64,000 nt of DNA from Aegilops tauschii subsp. strangulata (lineage: Eukaryota; Streptophyta; Magnoliopsida; Poales; Poaceae): assembly GCF_002575655.3 (NCBI RefSeq), contig NC_053036.3:162230627-162294626 (forward strand), given 5' to 3'. Position 1 is the stretch's first letter. Each line of letters begins with the position of its first letter. The notes beneath the pieces are model-generated. The model saw only the letters and a program-made list of their open reading frames with translations, was not told the DNA's origin and made no database searches. The translations under genes were made by a program, and so were the position numbers. Positions 45,478 through 56,533 of the stretch are shown in pieces.

Positions 45478-45658
45478 GGGTTTCCATGCCTCACCGATCG
45501 CACACGGCCCCAGCCTGGGTCCCACGATGGCCTATCCCCGACGATTTCTAGGTCGTGTGGGAAGGACCCCCCTATCGCCCACACTCACTTGGCGACGGTT
45601 CCAAATGTCGTCGCGGAAAGGGGTTTTAAACCGTTTGTTTAGGACCGACGCGCACTAG

Positions 45659-46265
45659 CTTGTTACACTTGAGGACTGTGTATCCTCCAGCCGGTTAGGC
45701 GTCATGTTCTGAGGATCCAAGAGTCATTGTGGATCGTCAGTGAACGGAGTTTGTGAAGGTTTGGAAGTCTACCTTGAAGACTTACCAGAGTGATTGGGCG
45801 AGGACTGGGTGTCCTTAGCTCAAGGGGAATAAGGTGAAGACACAGTCTTCTGAGTTCAATCTCAGCCTCCCTAACCAGACGTATAGTTGTCACAACAACT
45901 GGAACTGGTCTACCAAATCCCTGTCTTCACCAAGCTACTAGTTCTATCCCCTACCTTCTTTACATTTCAATTTGTCTTCGTGAAGTCATTGCTTGCTTGC
46001 CTGATCTGTTTGACTTCACTGTGCGAAGACTATTACCTGTTTGGCTTCATTCTGTCTTCCACTCCAATCTGTACTACCTAGTTGCTATTAGTCTTTGTGC
46101 TTTCATTATATTGCTTACTTGACTATGGCCTGTCTAGTGTAGTCTTTCTTCCGTTGCATATCATATAGGTTCAATTTGATTGTTTGTCTTCAAAGACCTC
46201 GTGTTTTGAAGACTTTCATAAAAATCGCCTATTCACCCCCCTCTAGTCGATAACTAGCACTTTCA
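45659..46265 (+). mobile_element. copia-type 3' LTR, right part
   Basis: The LTR resumes at CTTGTTACACTTGAGG and runs to CTAGCACTTTCA. The phrase CGCCTATTCACCCCCCTCTA near the end is characteristic of Triticeae copia LTR ends. The flank AAAGT (46266-46270) would be the TSD, but its partner lies beyond the visible 5' side. Confidence 0.8.
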
Positions 46266-46270
46266 AAAGT

Positions 46271-46803
46271 GAGGAAGCAACTTAATTATGATGACATGTC
46301 ATCATTAGGCATGAGATTACTGTAGCATGATACTGGGGTGTGATAATACTTTTCTTGCTATGTGCTTGGAGATCAAACTCCAAACAATCTCAGCCATTTC
46401 CCTCTCACTCTAATTCATCTTAGAGTGTTCGAAGCCATCGAGGAACATCCATTTGGATCATCTGATCCATTTCAGAGATAGCCATTGCAAACCCTAATCC
46501 ATTTGGAGTCTCCATGACAACTCCATTCGGTGCCACCGGAGCACTTACGTAAGCCTATGTAGTCCGGCTCAAATATTCCAAACCAACTCGGTTGGATATT
46601 CCGTACAATGTCCAGTAGCGTGTGCGGGTGAGTCAATACTATTCGGAGCTTCCACATGAGTTTTGTTCGGACCCTCCGGGCTACTTGGAAGTTGCCTCTT
46701 TTAGTTTAGTCGAGGCCTCCGAGCAAATCGTCCAGCTCCTCTGAACTACATGAAAAAGTGTGTAATGATTAATTATATCTAAGGGTCTCTCTTTGGAACA
46801 CTG
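46271..46803. other. intergenic DNA, no gene seen
   Basis: Mixed-composition DNA to the right of the copia-type LTR. Only short chance ORFs are present. Confidence 0.4.
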
Positions 46804-46850
46804 ATGTCTACTACACACTTCTATTCTTGTAGACATTGTTGGGCCTCTAA
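46804..46850 (-). mobile_element. 47-bp LTR 3'-end fragment
   Basis: TGATGTCTACTACACACTTC and GTTGGGCCTC are the reverse complement of the last bases of the LTR family found at 17236 and 31225. Nothing else of that LTR remains. Confidence 0.6.
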
Positions 46851-47760
46851 TACGTCCTAAACACATATATCATTTTTGCTTGCTTGATTCTATAACGATA
46901 TCATAATGGCATAATTTTGGCATCAATTTTCATCATTTTCAGGACTAAACTATACAGTGCCAAGTGCTAGTTGTTATTTTTAAGACTTTCAGGAAAAACA
47001 ATTTTTTGGAGACAAAAGAATAAAAAATAAAATGTTAAAGAAGTTTTGGGACAGAATAATGGAGGAGCCTGGACCCACCTAGGGAGGGGCACTGCGGGTG
47101 GCGATTTTAGACTTCAACAGTCGGATTTCTGTTTTTTTGTATGAATAGACCCCACACCCTTTACTGGGAGGCGATTTGAAGAGATGTTTTTTATATCAGA
47201 ACTATACCTTTGAGAATGCCTTTGCTACTTGAATCACCTCTCTTTCTCTCTAAACCTACTAAGAGATAGAGGGGGGGGGGGTGTTTATTGAAGACCTTGT
47301 TTGGGAGTTCATCCAAGTGGCCTTGCTTTTGCTTGTTACTCTTGTAAGTTGCACGCCTCTTAGACGGTTAGTGTCAGGTGAGACACTTTAAGTGTGCGAA
47401 GAAATCAAAAAGTTTGTACAAGGCTTGAAGATTGCCTTTCTTGTGAATATCTACCCCGAGTGAGCCTTTCGGAGTGATTGCCATGGTGGAGTAGATGAGT
47501 TAGATCCTTATTGGTCGATGTTGATGAACTTAGGACTTTATGTACAAACCACCCCGCCACTAATAATCCAAACCTTGGTGAAAATCCCCATGTTTTTATT
47601 GTGTTCCCCTAATTCTTTACTTATTATTACAACTTCTCCTTAGGTTTTTAGTTTCGTAGACATGCTTAGGGTGTTGTAGACAACTACTAGCAACTAGACT
47701 AAAACTTTGCAACTAAAATGGTTAATTTTTTTTATAATTACCCATTCACCCTTCTCTACA
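46851..47760 (+). mobile_element. degenerate old LTR
   Basis: It starts TAATACGTCCTAAACAC and continues with a weak match to the TGATACGTCTCC-type LTRs (AGGACTAAACTAT, CAGTGCCAAGTGCTAGTT, TTTCAGG, GGACCCACC). There is a G run at 47271-47281. The end is uncertain. It is much more diverged than the other LTRs here. Confidence 0.35.
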
Positions 47761-48480
47761 CACCCCTCCGATCCTAAAGATTCTTAAGAAAATACTATTA
47801 CCATTTAATACACACTAATTGGTTTTGCTTGGCAAAATACCGCATGGATCATGTTGTAGAAGTATAGCTCACTCACGTGAGAAAGATGTGCAAAAGTCGA
47901 TCTCACTCTAAAAATCTACATAAAATTTGAGAGAGGATTTTTTCGTGAAAAGACCCAAATCTATATAAAGGTTCATGAGAATCACAAAGCACCTCAAACA
48001 TAATAAAATTTAAATCGATGCACCGTAGACCATCGAACGACCACTAACGCGACTAGAACGAGCCGTGGACGCGTCGTTGTCGGTTGTCCCATACCGGAGA
48101 GGTGGAAACAACTTATGTTATTTTTAAAATTTTATTAGAAGCGGTTTTGACATGTTTAATTAAAAGAGGAAAATTGCTATATTATGAAAAAAATTTGACC
48201 AATTCTTCTTGAGCACACAAAGAAATTATCATAACCGACAGTTTCTTTCTTGGGAAAAAGGAGAAATTAGCTTGTGCGAAATAAATACCCAGTACTGACT
48301 ACAAAAATTGAAACCCTCTACATTAGACATTATATTTCCCTTATTTTACTGAAGACCAAACTACATGAATGAAGAAGCAAAAACGCCTTCCCTAAGAAAA
48401 AGGAAAGATAAACGCCTTGGCAAAGGCAAAGCAATGCGTTTGTCTCCGACCTGGTAAAACCACAAAGCCTGAGCACGCAA
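47761..48480. other. upstream region of the KMS1-like gene
   Basis: AT-rich DNA with no ORF. No confident TATA box was found; the gene may use a TATA-less promoter. Transcription is inferred to start around 48400-48500, where the DNA becomes leader-like. Confidence 0.35.
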
Positions 48481-48763
48481 CAAAACAGAGGAAGCTTTGT
48501 TTTCATCTACTTCTACTCAAAAGCATCCAGCTTTCCAGGAGAAAAGAAGGGAGCGATTCCGTCTGTATCCTCCGACTCGCCGAGTTCGTGACCCCGCCTC
48601 GCCGCCGGACCCTAGAAGAAGCGGCCAGGCGTTTCCGCGCCAACCGCCAAACGAGCTGCAGAGCTCGCACCTTCTCTTTCTTCCCTTGGTTTGAGTAGCC
48701 GTGGCGGCCTGCTCCGGCCGGTGCCGCTCAGATCTACCGCGGCAGAGGGGAAGCCCCGGGTTC

Positions 48764-51700
48764 ATGATGGAGCACACCGCCGTCGGTGAGGATCAGGCCA
48801 TGTCCGGTGAGTGGGCCGATGCCGGGCTTGGGTTGTTATCGCGTCGTTACTTTGATCTCGCTCTGTTCCTGGAGACGTCTGTGGTTCTAGGGGGTCTTTG
48901 GGCTTTCGAACCTTAGAAATTAGAATCATGTAAGGTCCTAGGCGTTCATGGTTGGTTTTTTCGAGATTCTTGTGGTTGTCGAAGGCGTCATATTTGTCAT
49001 ATCTTCTTGTGCGATATGGGGCTGCGAATGCGTGTCACTGAGGTTTTCCTGGAAAATTGGAGCATTTTGTTTTCTTCACGTACAAGTTAGTGGTCATTTT
49101 CTATTCTCGTTTGAGGCGAGTATAGTGATTCACTGCTTCATGAATTAGAACACCGGTTGAGCTGTTTCTTGTATAACTTTGTTCTCCTTCATCTTTGTTT
49201 CTGTTGGAGGTAGAATAACGATCCTGTTCGTCTTAGTTGATCGCCATTTACGCTGGAGGTTTACCTTTCAACTGTTATTGAATTATTTACTCCACTTTTG
49301 GAAAGTTACAGTTGAAGAAACTTGATAATTGAATTGGAATTCGTTTGGTTTTAGGGCAGATGGCGTTTGCTATAGGTAAGTTCTACTCCATAACTTTCCA
49401 TCGATATCTACCCGCAAAGATTCGCTAGGGGTGATTGTTCTATTTTTTGCATTTTTCTTTCTGCCTTATGTCTCTTGTGATGTGCTTTTGGGAATCCCCA
49501 ATATAAATTCAGTTTTCTAGTATGAGTTATTTTGGATATGATAGAAATGCTACTTATTGCGGTCAATCTATGTCAGGGAAGGTAGTTGCAAATTTTCATT
49601 TTCATGCACAGCACAATGTCTGGAATCCCGATTGGTAAAATTGTTATAAAAGGCAATGTTAGGGGTATGCATCGTCCATTGGATCCTTCAGTCTATGCCA
49701 CCTTCATTGTAACATCAGATAAAATCAGAGTTCTCTGAAAGCTTGGTTATCTTAAATCTTAAATGAGATAAAAGTAAGACTACTCTGTGACTGTGTGTCG
49801 ATGATGTAATAGATTTAACATATATTTCAGACCTTCGCGATAAGCATCGCCTGGACCTGGAGAGTTTAACGTTGACATCACAGCCATTCAAAACACTCGC
49901 ATTATTTGTGCTAGCCATTGGACAGAGTATAAGAAGCACATGTTCATGTGTTCTGAAAGAAGGTTCTCGGTTGAAGTTCCTGGTTCCGTTGCTTGGTGCT
50001 ACCTGTGTGCTTCTCTTGGTAACTGATGGCCCACATGAGAAGGTATCATCATCTTTCTGTTTTAGCACATTTCTGTATTTCAAATTAGATGAATCGAGTG
50101 GCGGTATGCTGAATTGAACTGCAAGTATGCAAATTAACAGAGCAATGCTTTCAAATTAGATGAATCGAGTGGCGGTATGCTTTCACAGTCTCTGGATATG
50201 CATGAAAGAAAATGTTGCTTTTGAATGGTGAAATTACTGAAATTAACAGAGCAATGCTTTCACAGTATCTATTTATTCTGAATGAGAAGGGGTAAGATTT
50301 GCACTTTTTGAGGTTAAGGTAGATGTGAGACTCAAACCTAGGCGGGTGGGAGCATTTTTGTACCCTGTCTGTGGTGCGTGCGCTCTTGCAGCATGGATAA
50401 ACCATTATATTCTGTCTTCAATGCAGCATATGCAGGAACTGCTTTGGTATGCCAGATTTGGATTATGGTGGGTCATACTAGGGGTGGCTTCATCCATTGG
50501 ATTAGGTAAAACCCAAAATTCAATTTATATGTGTGTGAAATTGGTTAATCTGTTGAATAAAATGTTAGCATAGCAACTAAGTATTTATCATTAAGAGTAT
50601 ACATGCTATTTTTGCAGGCTCTGGCTTGCACACCTTTGTATTGTATTTAGGGCCTCATATCGCCCTTTTCACAATGAAAGCGGTTCAGTGTGGCCGGGTT
50701 GATTTAAAGAGTGCTCCTTATGACACTATTCTTCTTAAAAGGAGGCCTTCATGGTTGGAGAAAGAATGTCTGGAGTTTGGACCTCCAATATATCAGGAAA
50801 CAATCCCATTCAGCAAAATACTGCATGAAGTTCATCTTGAAGCTGTTCTTTGGGGCATTGGAACTGCACTTGGAGAGCTTCCTCCATATTTTATCTCTAG
50901 AGCAGGTTATGTTTGTACTGCTTTACTCTTGCCAACTCAAACATAATTTGCATAGTTCTATGTTTGCTCATACCTTCTTAAGCATATCACGCTATACTTC
51001 ATTATTCTTCAAATTATTATTCGAGGGCGTCGTTGTGAATCACCTAAAATTATGTATAAATGCCTCACCACGTCTAAACTTACATGAACACATCACATAG
51101 TTACTTTGATGTGTAATTGTGTGTCAGAAAGAACTGCATAATCCTCTTAGCAAGAAGCTTCTTGATCGATTACAAATTGATCGAACATATATAGCAGACT
51201 TTGATTAGTGATGACCGTTGACTTTTTTATTTGATTGTTGCTTATTTCTGTACCATCTTCCAGTATAGCCTTCAATCAGAAATATAATTACCCTGTATGC
51301 AGAGCAGAGTAGTTATAAAATTCAGTTTTATGGTCCTGTTCAGATGTTAGATCTTGAATGCATTTTACTTCCATCCAGGCTCCCACTAAGCCTTTTGTGG
51401 TTCTTCCTTTGCTACTTTTATTATAGTTATGTTTAAATGACAATCTTTTTTGTTCCCATTTTTAATGATTATGGCTAACTATATGATAAGTTTGACTTAT
51501 CTGGCTTATAAGTTTGACTATCTTGACCACAATAAGCGACCATATAAGATTGGCATAAGTTAAGGCTAAACAATCCGTGATCTTAGTGATTTCTTTGGAA
51601 GAATAATTGATGCTGTTAATCCATGTTTCTAACATTTTATTGTACCAACTTTAGCTTAATTTAGACTGAAATAGCTCTAAATTTATGTAATTAATTAGGA

Positions 51701-53334
51701 AAAATTACTTGACGCAACTGATTCAGGTTAATACAAATGAACTACAGCTAGCATGTCAGGCCAAAAAGTAGAGGAGTTGGCAGAATTGGATGCTTCTATC
51801 TCAAAAGAAGGTTTTCTATCATCAATTCTACGGCGGGCCAAGCGCTGGCTTATGTCTCACTCACAATATCTTAACTTCCCTACAATACTGCTACTTGCTT
51901 CGGTTAGTTTCTTTCTTGTGGACATTTATTTACTTGTATACATGCTTGATTAGGTCACCATACTAGTTGCCTTGTAGCTCCTTAACAATTTAAGCTGTTA
52001 GGTGAACTCCATTTAAATTTCTTGAGAAGCTCATTCTCTCCCCACTCAAATTATAGTTGCTATAAAAAATTGGATGTGAAATGTGACCATGACTTTCCTT
52101 GTGACCAGTGGAGCTATTGCAAATGCAGAGAAGTTATCTTTGGCATATTATTGCTTCATTGTTAACTATGACAGTTAGAGACTAACTTTTCCTTTTGTTA
52201 GGTGCCAAACCCTCTGTTTGATCTTGCTGGCATTTTGTGTGGACAATTTAACGTCCCCTTCTGGAAGTTCTTTCTGGCAACTTTAATTGGGAAGGCCATT
52301 ATCAAGGTTTATATGCAGGTTTGCTACTTTCTAGCTTGGTGCAGTTCCTCCTGTGTACAGCATTTAGTTTTAACTGCAACATTTGCATATTCATATTTCA
52401 TTTCTTTAATTAATTTTATTCTGATGGACCTAAACGTATTTTACAAATTACTTATGTAGACAACATTGGTAATTACTCTCTGCAACAACCAACTTCTTGA
52501 ATTGGTGGAGGAAAGGCTTGTATGGGTGTTTAGCAATTCCCCTGGAGTATCATCCATCCTTCCCTCTTTAGTCACCAAGTTGAAGACAGCTAAGGATAAG
52601 TTTTTAATGGCAAGTGTTGCTACATCAGCTTCTAGTGCTGCGAAGGTACCGGTTTTTGCTAAGCTTCGAAATAGTTTTGAGCATTTAAAATTCTACTATT
52701 TATGTTTTATTTCTTTAAATGATCTCTATCATCTTTTGATGTGCTTATTTCTTAGGAAATTTAATTAATTTATTAATAACTTAAATGAGTGTCCTATTTT
52801 ATCATGTAATAGTATGCTGTAAGTGATAATCGCGGGCTTACGGCCGATAATCTGGTTGAAATGTTTTGTATTTTCATATATTTTCCAACAGACAAATTAA
52901 CCAAGTCCTCGGTGTTGTTTGCACAATTGATTAGTTGTAGATGAACTGATGAGAGGCCTTGGATACATGGTTATGATTGATGACAATTGTAACATAACTT
53001 CAGCAGTAGTGGAGTGGAACAATGATTATGATAAAGTTTCCTTTTCTTGGTTACTCTGCTGTTTTTGCTTAGCTTGATGTTATCGTCTGCTTTCCCAGAA
53101 AGTTGCCATTTCCCCTAAATCTGAATTGTCCTTGTGCAGGGGAAGAAGTGGAATCTGTCGTTCTCTTTGATCTGGAATACCGTGGTGTGGCTCATGGTCG
53201 TGAATTTCATCGTTCAGATAATCACTTCCACGGCACAGAGTTATCTCAAGAAACAACAAGAGCTTGAGATCAGCATGAAGTCATCAGCTACAATGAGTTC
53301 CGCTTCTGAACCTGCTGCCGGAATATCAAATTAA
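48764..53334 (+). CDS. KMS1-like: KMS1/VMP1-type ER membrane protein, complete, 8 exons
   Basis: Plant KMS proteins are VMP1 homologues of the ER with a VTT/DedA domain; they act in early secretion and membrane organisation. Coding exons: 48764-48806, 49831-50042, 50427-50505, 50618-50905, 51748-51902, 52202-52318, 52460-52645 and 53140-53334. All introns are GT-AG and exon phases agree, giving 1,275 nt and 424 residues, close to the family's usual length. Landmarks: LTLTSQPF (27-34); hydrophobic 62-79; [18 protein letters not shown] (108-125); [11 protein letters not shown] (193-203); [11 protein letters not shown] (259-269); a C-terminal membrane segment (370-390). The first of two tandem ATGs is chosen; the second, one codon on, is possible. 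No defect is seen. It is the only intact host gene in the window. Confidence 0.95.
50083..50260 (+). repeat. local duplication within intron 2 of the KMS1-like gene
   Basis: The phrase AAATTAGATGAATCGAGTGG occurs at about 50083 and 50152, and AATTAACAGAGCAATGCTTT at about 50130 and 50238. The two duplications overlap, giving a small mosaic. It is far from the splice sites. Confidence 0.75.
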
Positions 53335-56292
53335 TCGAGCCAGGGCATTTCATCCAGACAGATATTCAATTTATATTCATGCCATCAGTTCCTGCATGAT
53401 ACTGATTTGGGAATTCTAAATCTGGTCATTTACTGGATAGCTGGCATCTTCTCCAAGAAATCACATTGATACAGTGTATATAGCCCACCCCATCAAGCCA
53501 GCATGACTGCAAAATTAAGAAGCGCTGTCTGTATTCTCGTGGAGCACTTGCTTATTGATCTACTTAGTAGAAAGTCAGCAAAAAAGAGAGGAGAAAAAAG
53601 GAAGTCACCGTCCGTCGGTCAAAAAAAAAAAAAACAGGAAGTTCGACTAGTGCGCAAGTGTAATGTTGGCCTTGTACATAGCAACCAAGATATTGCCATG
53701 AATTGCACAATAAGCATTAAGTTTGTGCCTACCATCTTGATGTTGTCGTTTTTGTCTCCGCATTGGTGATGATCTGTCAAGATCCGCCATTTGTTCCTGA
53801 TGGCTACGCGTTGAGAAAATTCATGTTCCTGTCAAGTGTCAATGCAGATGCCAGATGGCATGTCAGGAGAGAAAAAAAAACTTCTGTCTTTTTATCAGCT
53901 GTCATTTTACTCTCTTTACTCTTCAGTGAGGTCACCGTTGGCTGACGAGGTAAAGGGTGGGAGGAACCGTGCAGTCTTGTTGTGCTTATCTGGAGGCTCG
54001 AGCGAGTTTGGACTGTGCACTCATGGGTCAATCACATCGAATGGCTTGCAGCGTGCGAGGTTTATGTTTGTCTAAAATCGTCATGTTGCTTAATTATGAG
54101 ACATTGAGGTAAGGTGTTAGTGACTAAACACCTACTCCTAAATTTGTATTTCCATTGTTCAGGGAGGAGGAAGTGCGTTTGGCACAAAAGGTGATCCTTT
54201 TATCCTTTTCCATAATATAAGTCTTGCGAAAATCCTTCAAAATTCTTTATAAAAATTCTACATTCGCAACAGACATCAATTCTGCAGGAATGGGGAAAGC
54301 TCCAGGGGAGGATCTTTATAAAAGATACTGTACTACAATTGATTGGATCCATTAGGTCATCTTCAATTACTTAAAAACACAAGCCTATCTTTTACATACT
54401 GTTTTTTGAAACTGAACTTTTGGCATAATATAGCAAATATATGCTAATGTAAAAAAAAAAGCATATATGTTTTTTTCTTCTAAACTGTAGGCCGCATTAT
54501 TTGGTTAACAAAAATTAAAATATTCAACTGCTAAAATACACCTTTACATTTTGCAGCCGGGAGTGCATAGTTGGCAGTATATAAAATCGTTTAAAACTAC
54601 ATTATTCGATACTATATTACAGTTAGGAGTAGAGCCAGTAGATCGCCTCACCTGAGCCAGAGATCCGGAAAGCTACTACTGGCGCGCAGTAACTGATAAG
54701 TAAATGCACATACACTGGCCGAACCTATCCTACGCGCATGCTATTTTCCTACACTGCCCTACCACTGGCCCCCCTATGCTTGGCTACAGCAACGTAAATC
54801 TACCGCTACGATCCTATCAGCTTTCCAGCTATAGGCGGCTAGTAGGAGGCTACGGACTGCAAAGCCAACGGAATATGGTAGCACTGCTGCTATTCTACTG
54901 CAAGCTGGTCAGGCATCATATCAGAACAGTGGTGCTAGGAAATGTACTCCATTTTTTTTTGGCTTCTCTGTGGGGATCCGAGCCAGAGAAAAATAATCGA
55001 ATCCATTTTTTGGGAACGGAAAAATAGCAATGTGATCCCGGCGGCTATGAGCAGGAGGGGGGAATATGTTTGCACATCTCAAGAAATGTTGGCGAGAAGT
55101 ACTCGCTGTGCGTTTCTTGGATATTTTGTACTGTTGATGTTACTTTGTGCTACTTTCATCAGAGATATTCAAGCTCGGGTATGCATACTTCTCGTATTAC
55201 GAATTCGCCGCTTGTCTTATTAGCGCATAATTTGAAATACTTTCACAGAAAAAAACAGGTGCGCTCAACTTTTTCTTGAACTCATGGGGAGCAAAAACTT
55301 TCACTGTTATCTACTCTCTTGCTCTCTCTATATATTTTCCATCGGTGCATCATTACGGTGTACATTTTCTGTAAATTTCAGTACTAAACATGAGTTACAA
55401 CAAAAGACTTTTGATGGTAATGCCGCACCCTTCGTTATTTTTCAGTCTCTGAAATGTTGGTATTCCGGGGTAACATGCCAAAGCATATTCATTACTACTC
55501 CACTATTTATTTATCTATTAGCTTCATAGACACCAACTTCTCTCTTGAGCTACACTATACTAGTTTTATTGACTTTGTTAGGCACTAATGACAAGCAATT
55601 CTAGTCTTCCCCTACTTCCTGCCACGCCACTCTTAATTTTATATACCCTCTATTAGATCCCTTTCAAGCCATCATATTTATATCCATGAGAATACGTCTA
55701 GGATCGGTAGTCATTACCACGTACTTGCTCGTAAAGTAATCGCCATGATACCGATATAATAACAGATTGGTAACATGAGCATTTGTTTAGTGCTGAGGAT
55801 AATCTTGTCATACCAAATGGTTGGATTAAATATGCTTGTATGTATGTGGAACTGGCCATCAGCCGATCATATATTGCCTATATACAATGGTTCAGATGTG
55901 TGCTCATAGCTATATCTGTACGTATCACCAGTCAAACAAAGCATCCCAGCCCATGCACTTGCCATAGATAAATATACAATTGGCCCTACCACAAGATATT
56001 GTATCTAGTGGTGAACATGATGATATCTTGCATCGATCGTGCAATTTTAAAATATCAGTATTTTTTATATGTGCCAGCGAGCCAGCTAGTGTGATCAAGC
56101 CTCTGGAGGGATGTGGCAACATTGGCTTGCTTGTCCAGGTCACATTGGGGCTCAGGAAATTTTCAACCTAGAGACATGATCCCAGGCATATAATATGCCG
56201 GATGGGGCCAATAAAGTGGAAACAAAGAACGCAAAAAATATAAGAGCCATCGTACATTGTTGCCTCCCCTGCCATTAGTTTAGTCCCAAGTA
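53335..56292. other. 3' UTR of the KMS1-like gene, then intergenic DNA
   Basis: The 3' UTR probably extends a few hundred bases past the stop; the exact poly-A site is not clear. A 14-A run is at about 53625-53638. From 53.8 to 56.3 kb I see only chance ORFs and unassigned AT-rich DNA. Confidence 0.5.
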
Positions 56293-56533
56293 TCTCTACA
56301 CTTATAAAAAACAGAGTTGGTGATGATTGTGTGCCTGCCATCCTGCAATATAGGCCGTCCGATTTATATCTGACGGATAGGAACGAAATTATGGCAATTT
56401 TGTAAAAAGATACCCACACCTCTCTCCACATTTGCAAATAAGGGTTTCTCTTGTTCATCCTTTTCTCCCACAACATAAAGTACTCATACAAATGCATCTT
56501 GATTTTCCGTGCAACGCATGGGCATCTTGCTAG
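56293..56533 (+). mobile_element. small non-autonomous Helitron, 241 bp
   Basis: The 5' end is TCTCTACACTTATAAAAAAC after a host A. The 3' end is CTTGCTAG before a host T, i.e. an A/T target with TC...CTAG ends. Ahead of the end lies a hairpin, CCGTGC-AAC-GCATGG (one G-T pair), about 11 bp before CTAG. These are the standard Helitron features. It has no helicase gene. Confidence 0.8.

Larger units (their letters stand above)
23796..45658. mobile_element. CACTA-type transposon with nested insertions
   Basis: The left terminus reads CACTACTGTAGGATGCTGC. The 3-bp sequence CTT precedes it (23793-23795) and follows the right end (45659-45661), and the host LTR reads on sensibly across the site, as expected for a CACTA insertion. 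The right end finishes CGCGCACTAG and is not a good inverted copy of the left, so it may be eroded. The interior carries subterminal arrays at both sides, a coiled-coil ORF, two B3-like genes and a 505-bp array. No transposase is seen. A gypsy fragment (26342 to about 38560) and a solo LTR (40110-41671) are later insertions. Net length without them is about 8 kb. Confidence 0.6.

Noticed and set aside
23812..45650. Starting the CACTA element at the second CACTA (23816) or treating it as a Mutator element with an 8-10 bp TSD
   Set aside because: Those limits leave extra bases in the host LTR. The CTT duplication at 23793-23795 and 45659-45661 restores a sensible LTR sequence.
53503..53769. 88-codon ORF downstream of the KMS1-like gene
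   Set aside because: It lies in probable 3' UTR DNA, contains a lysine run encoded by an A tract, and has no homology that I recognise.
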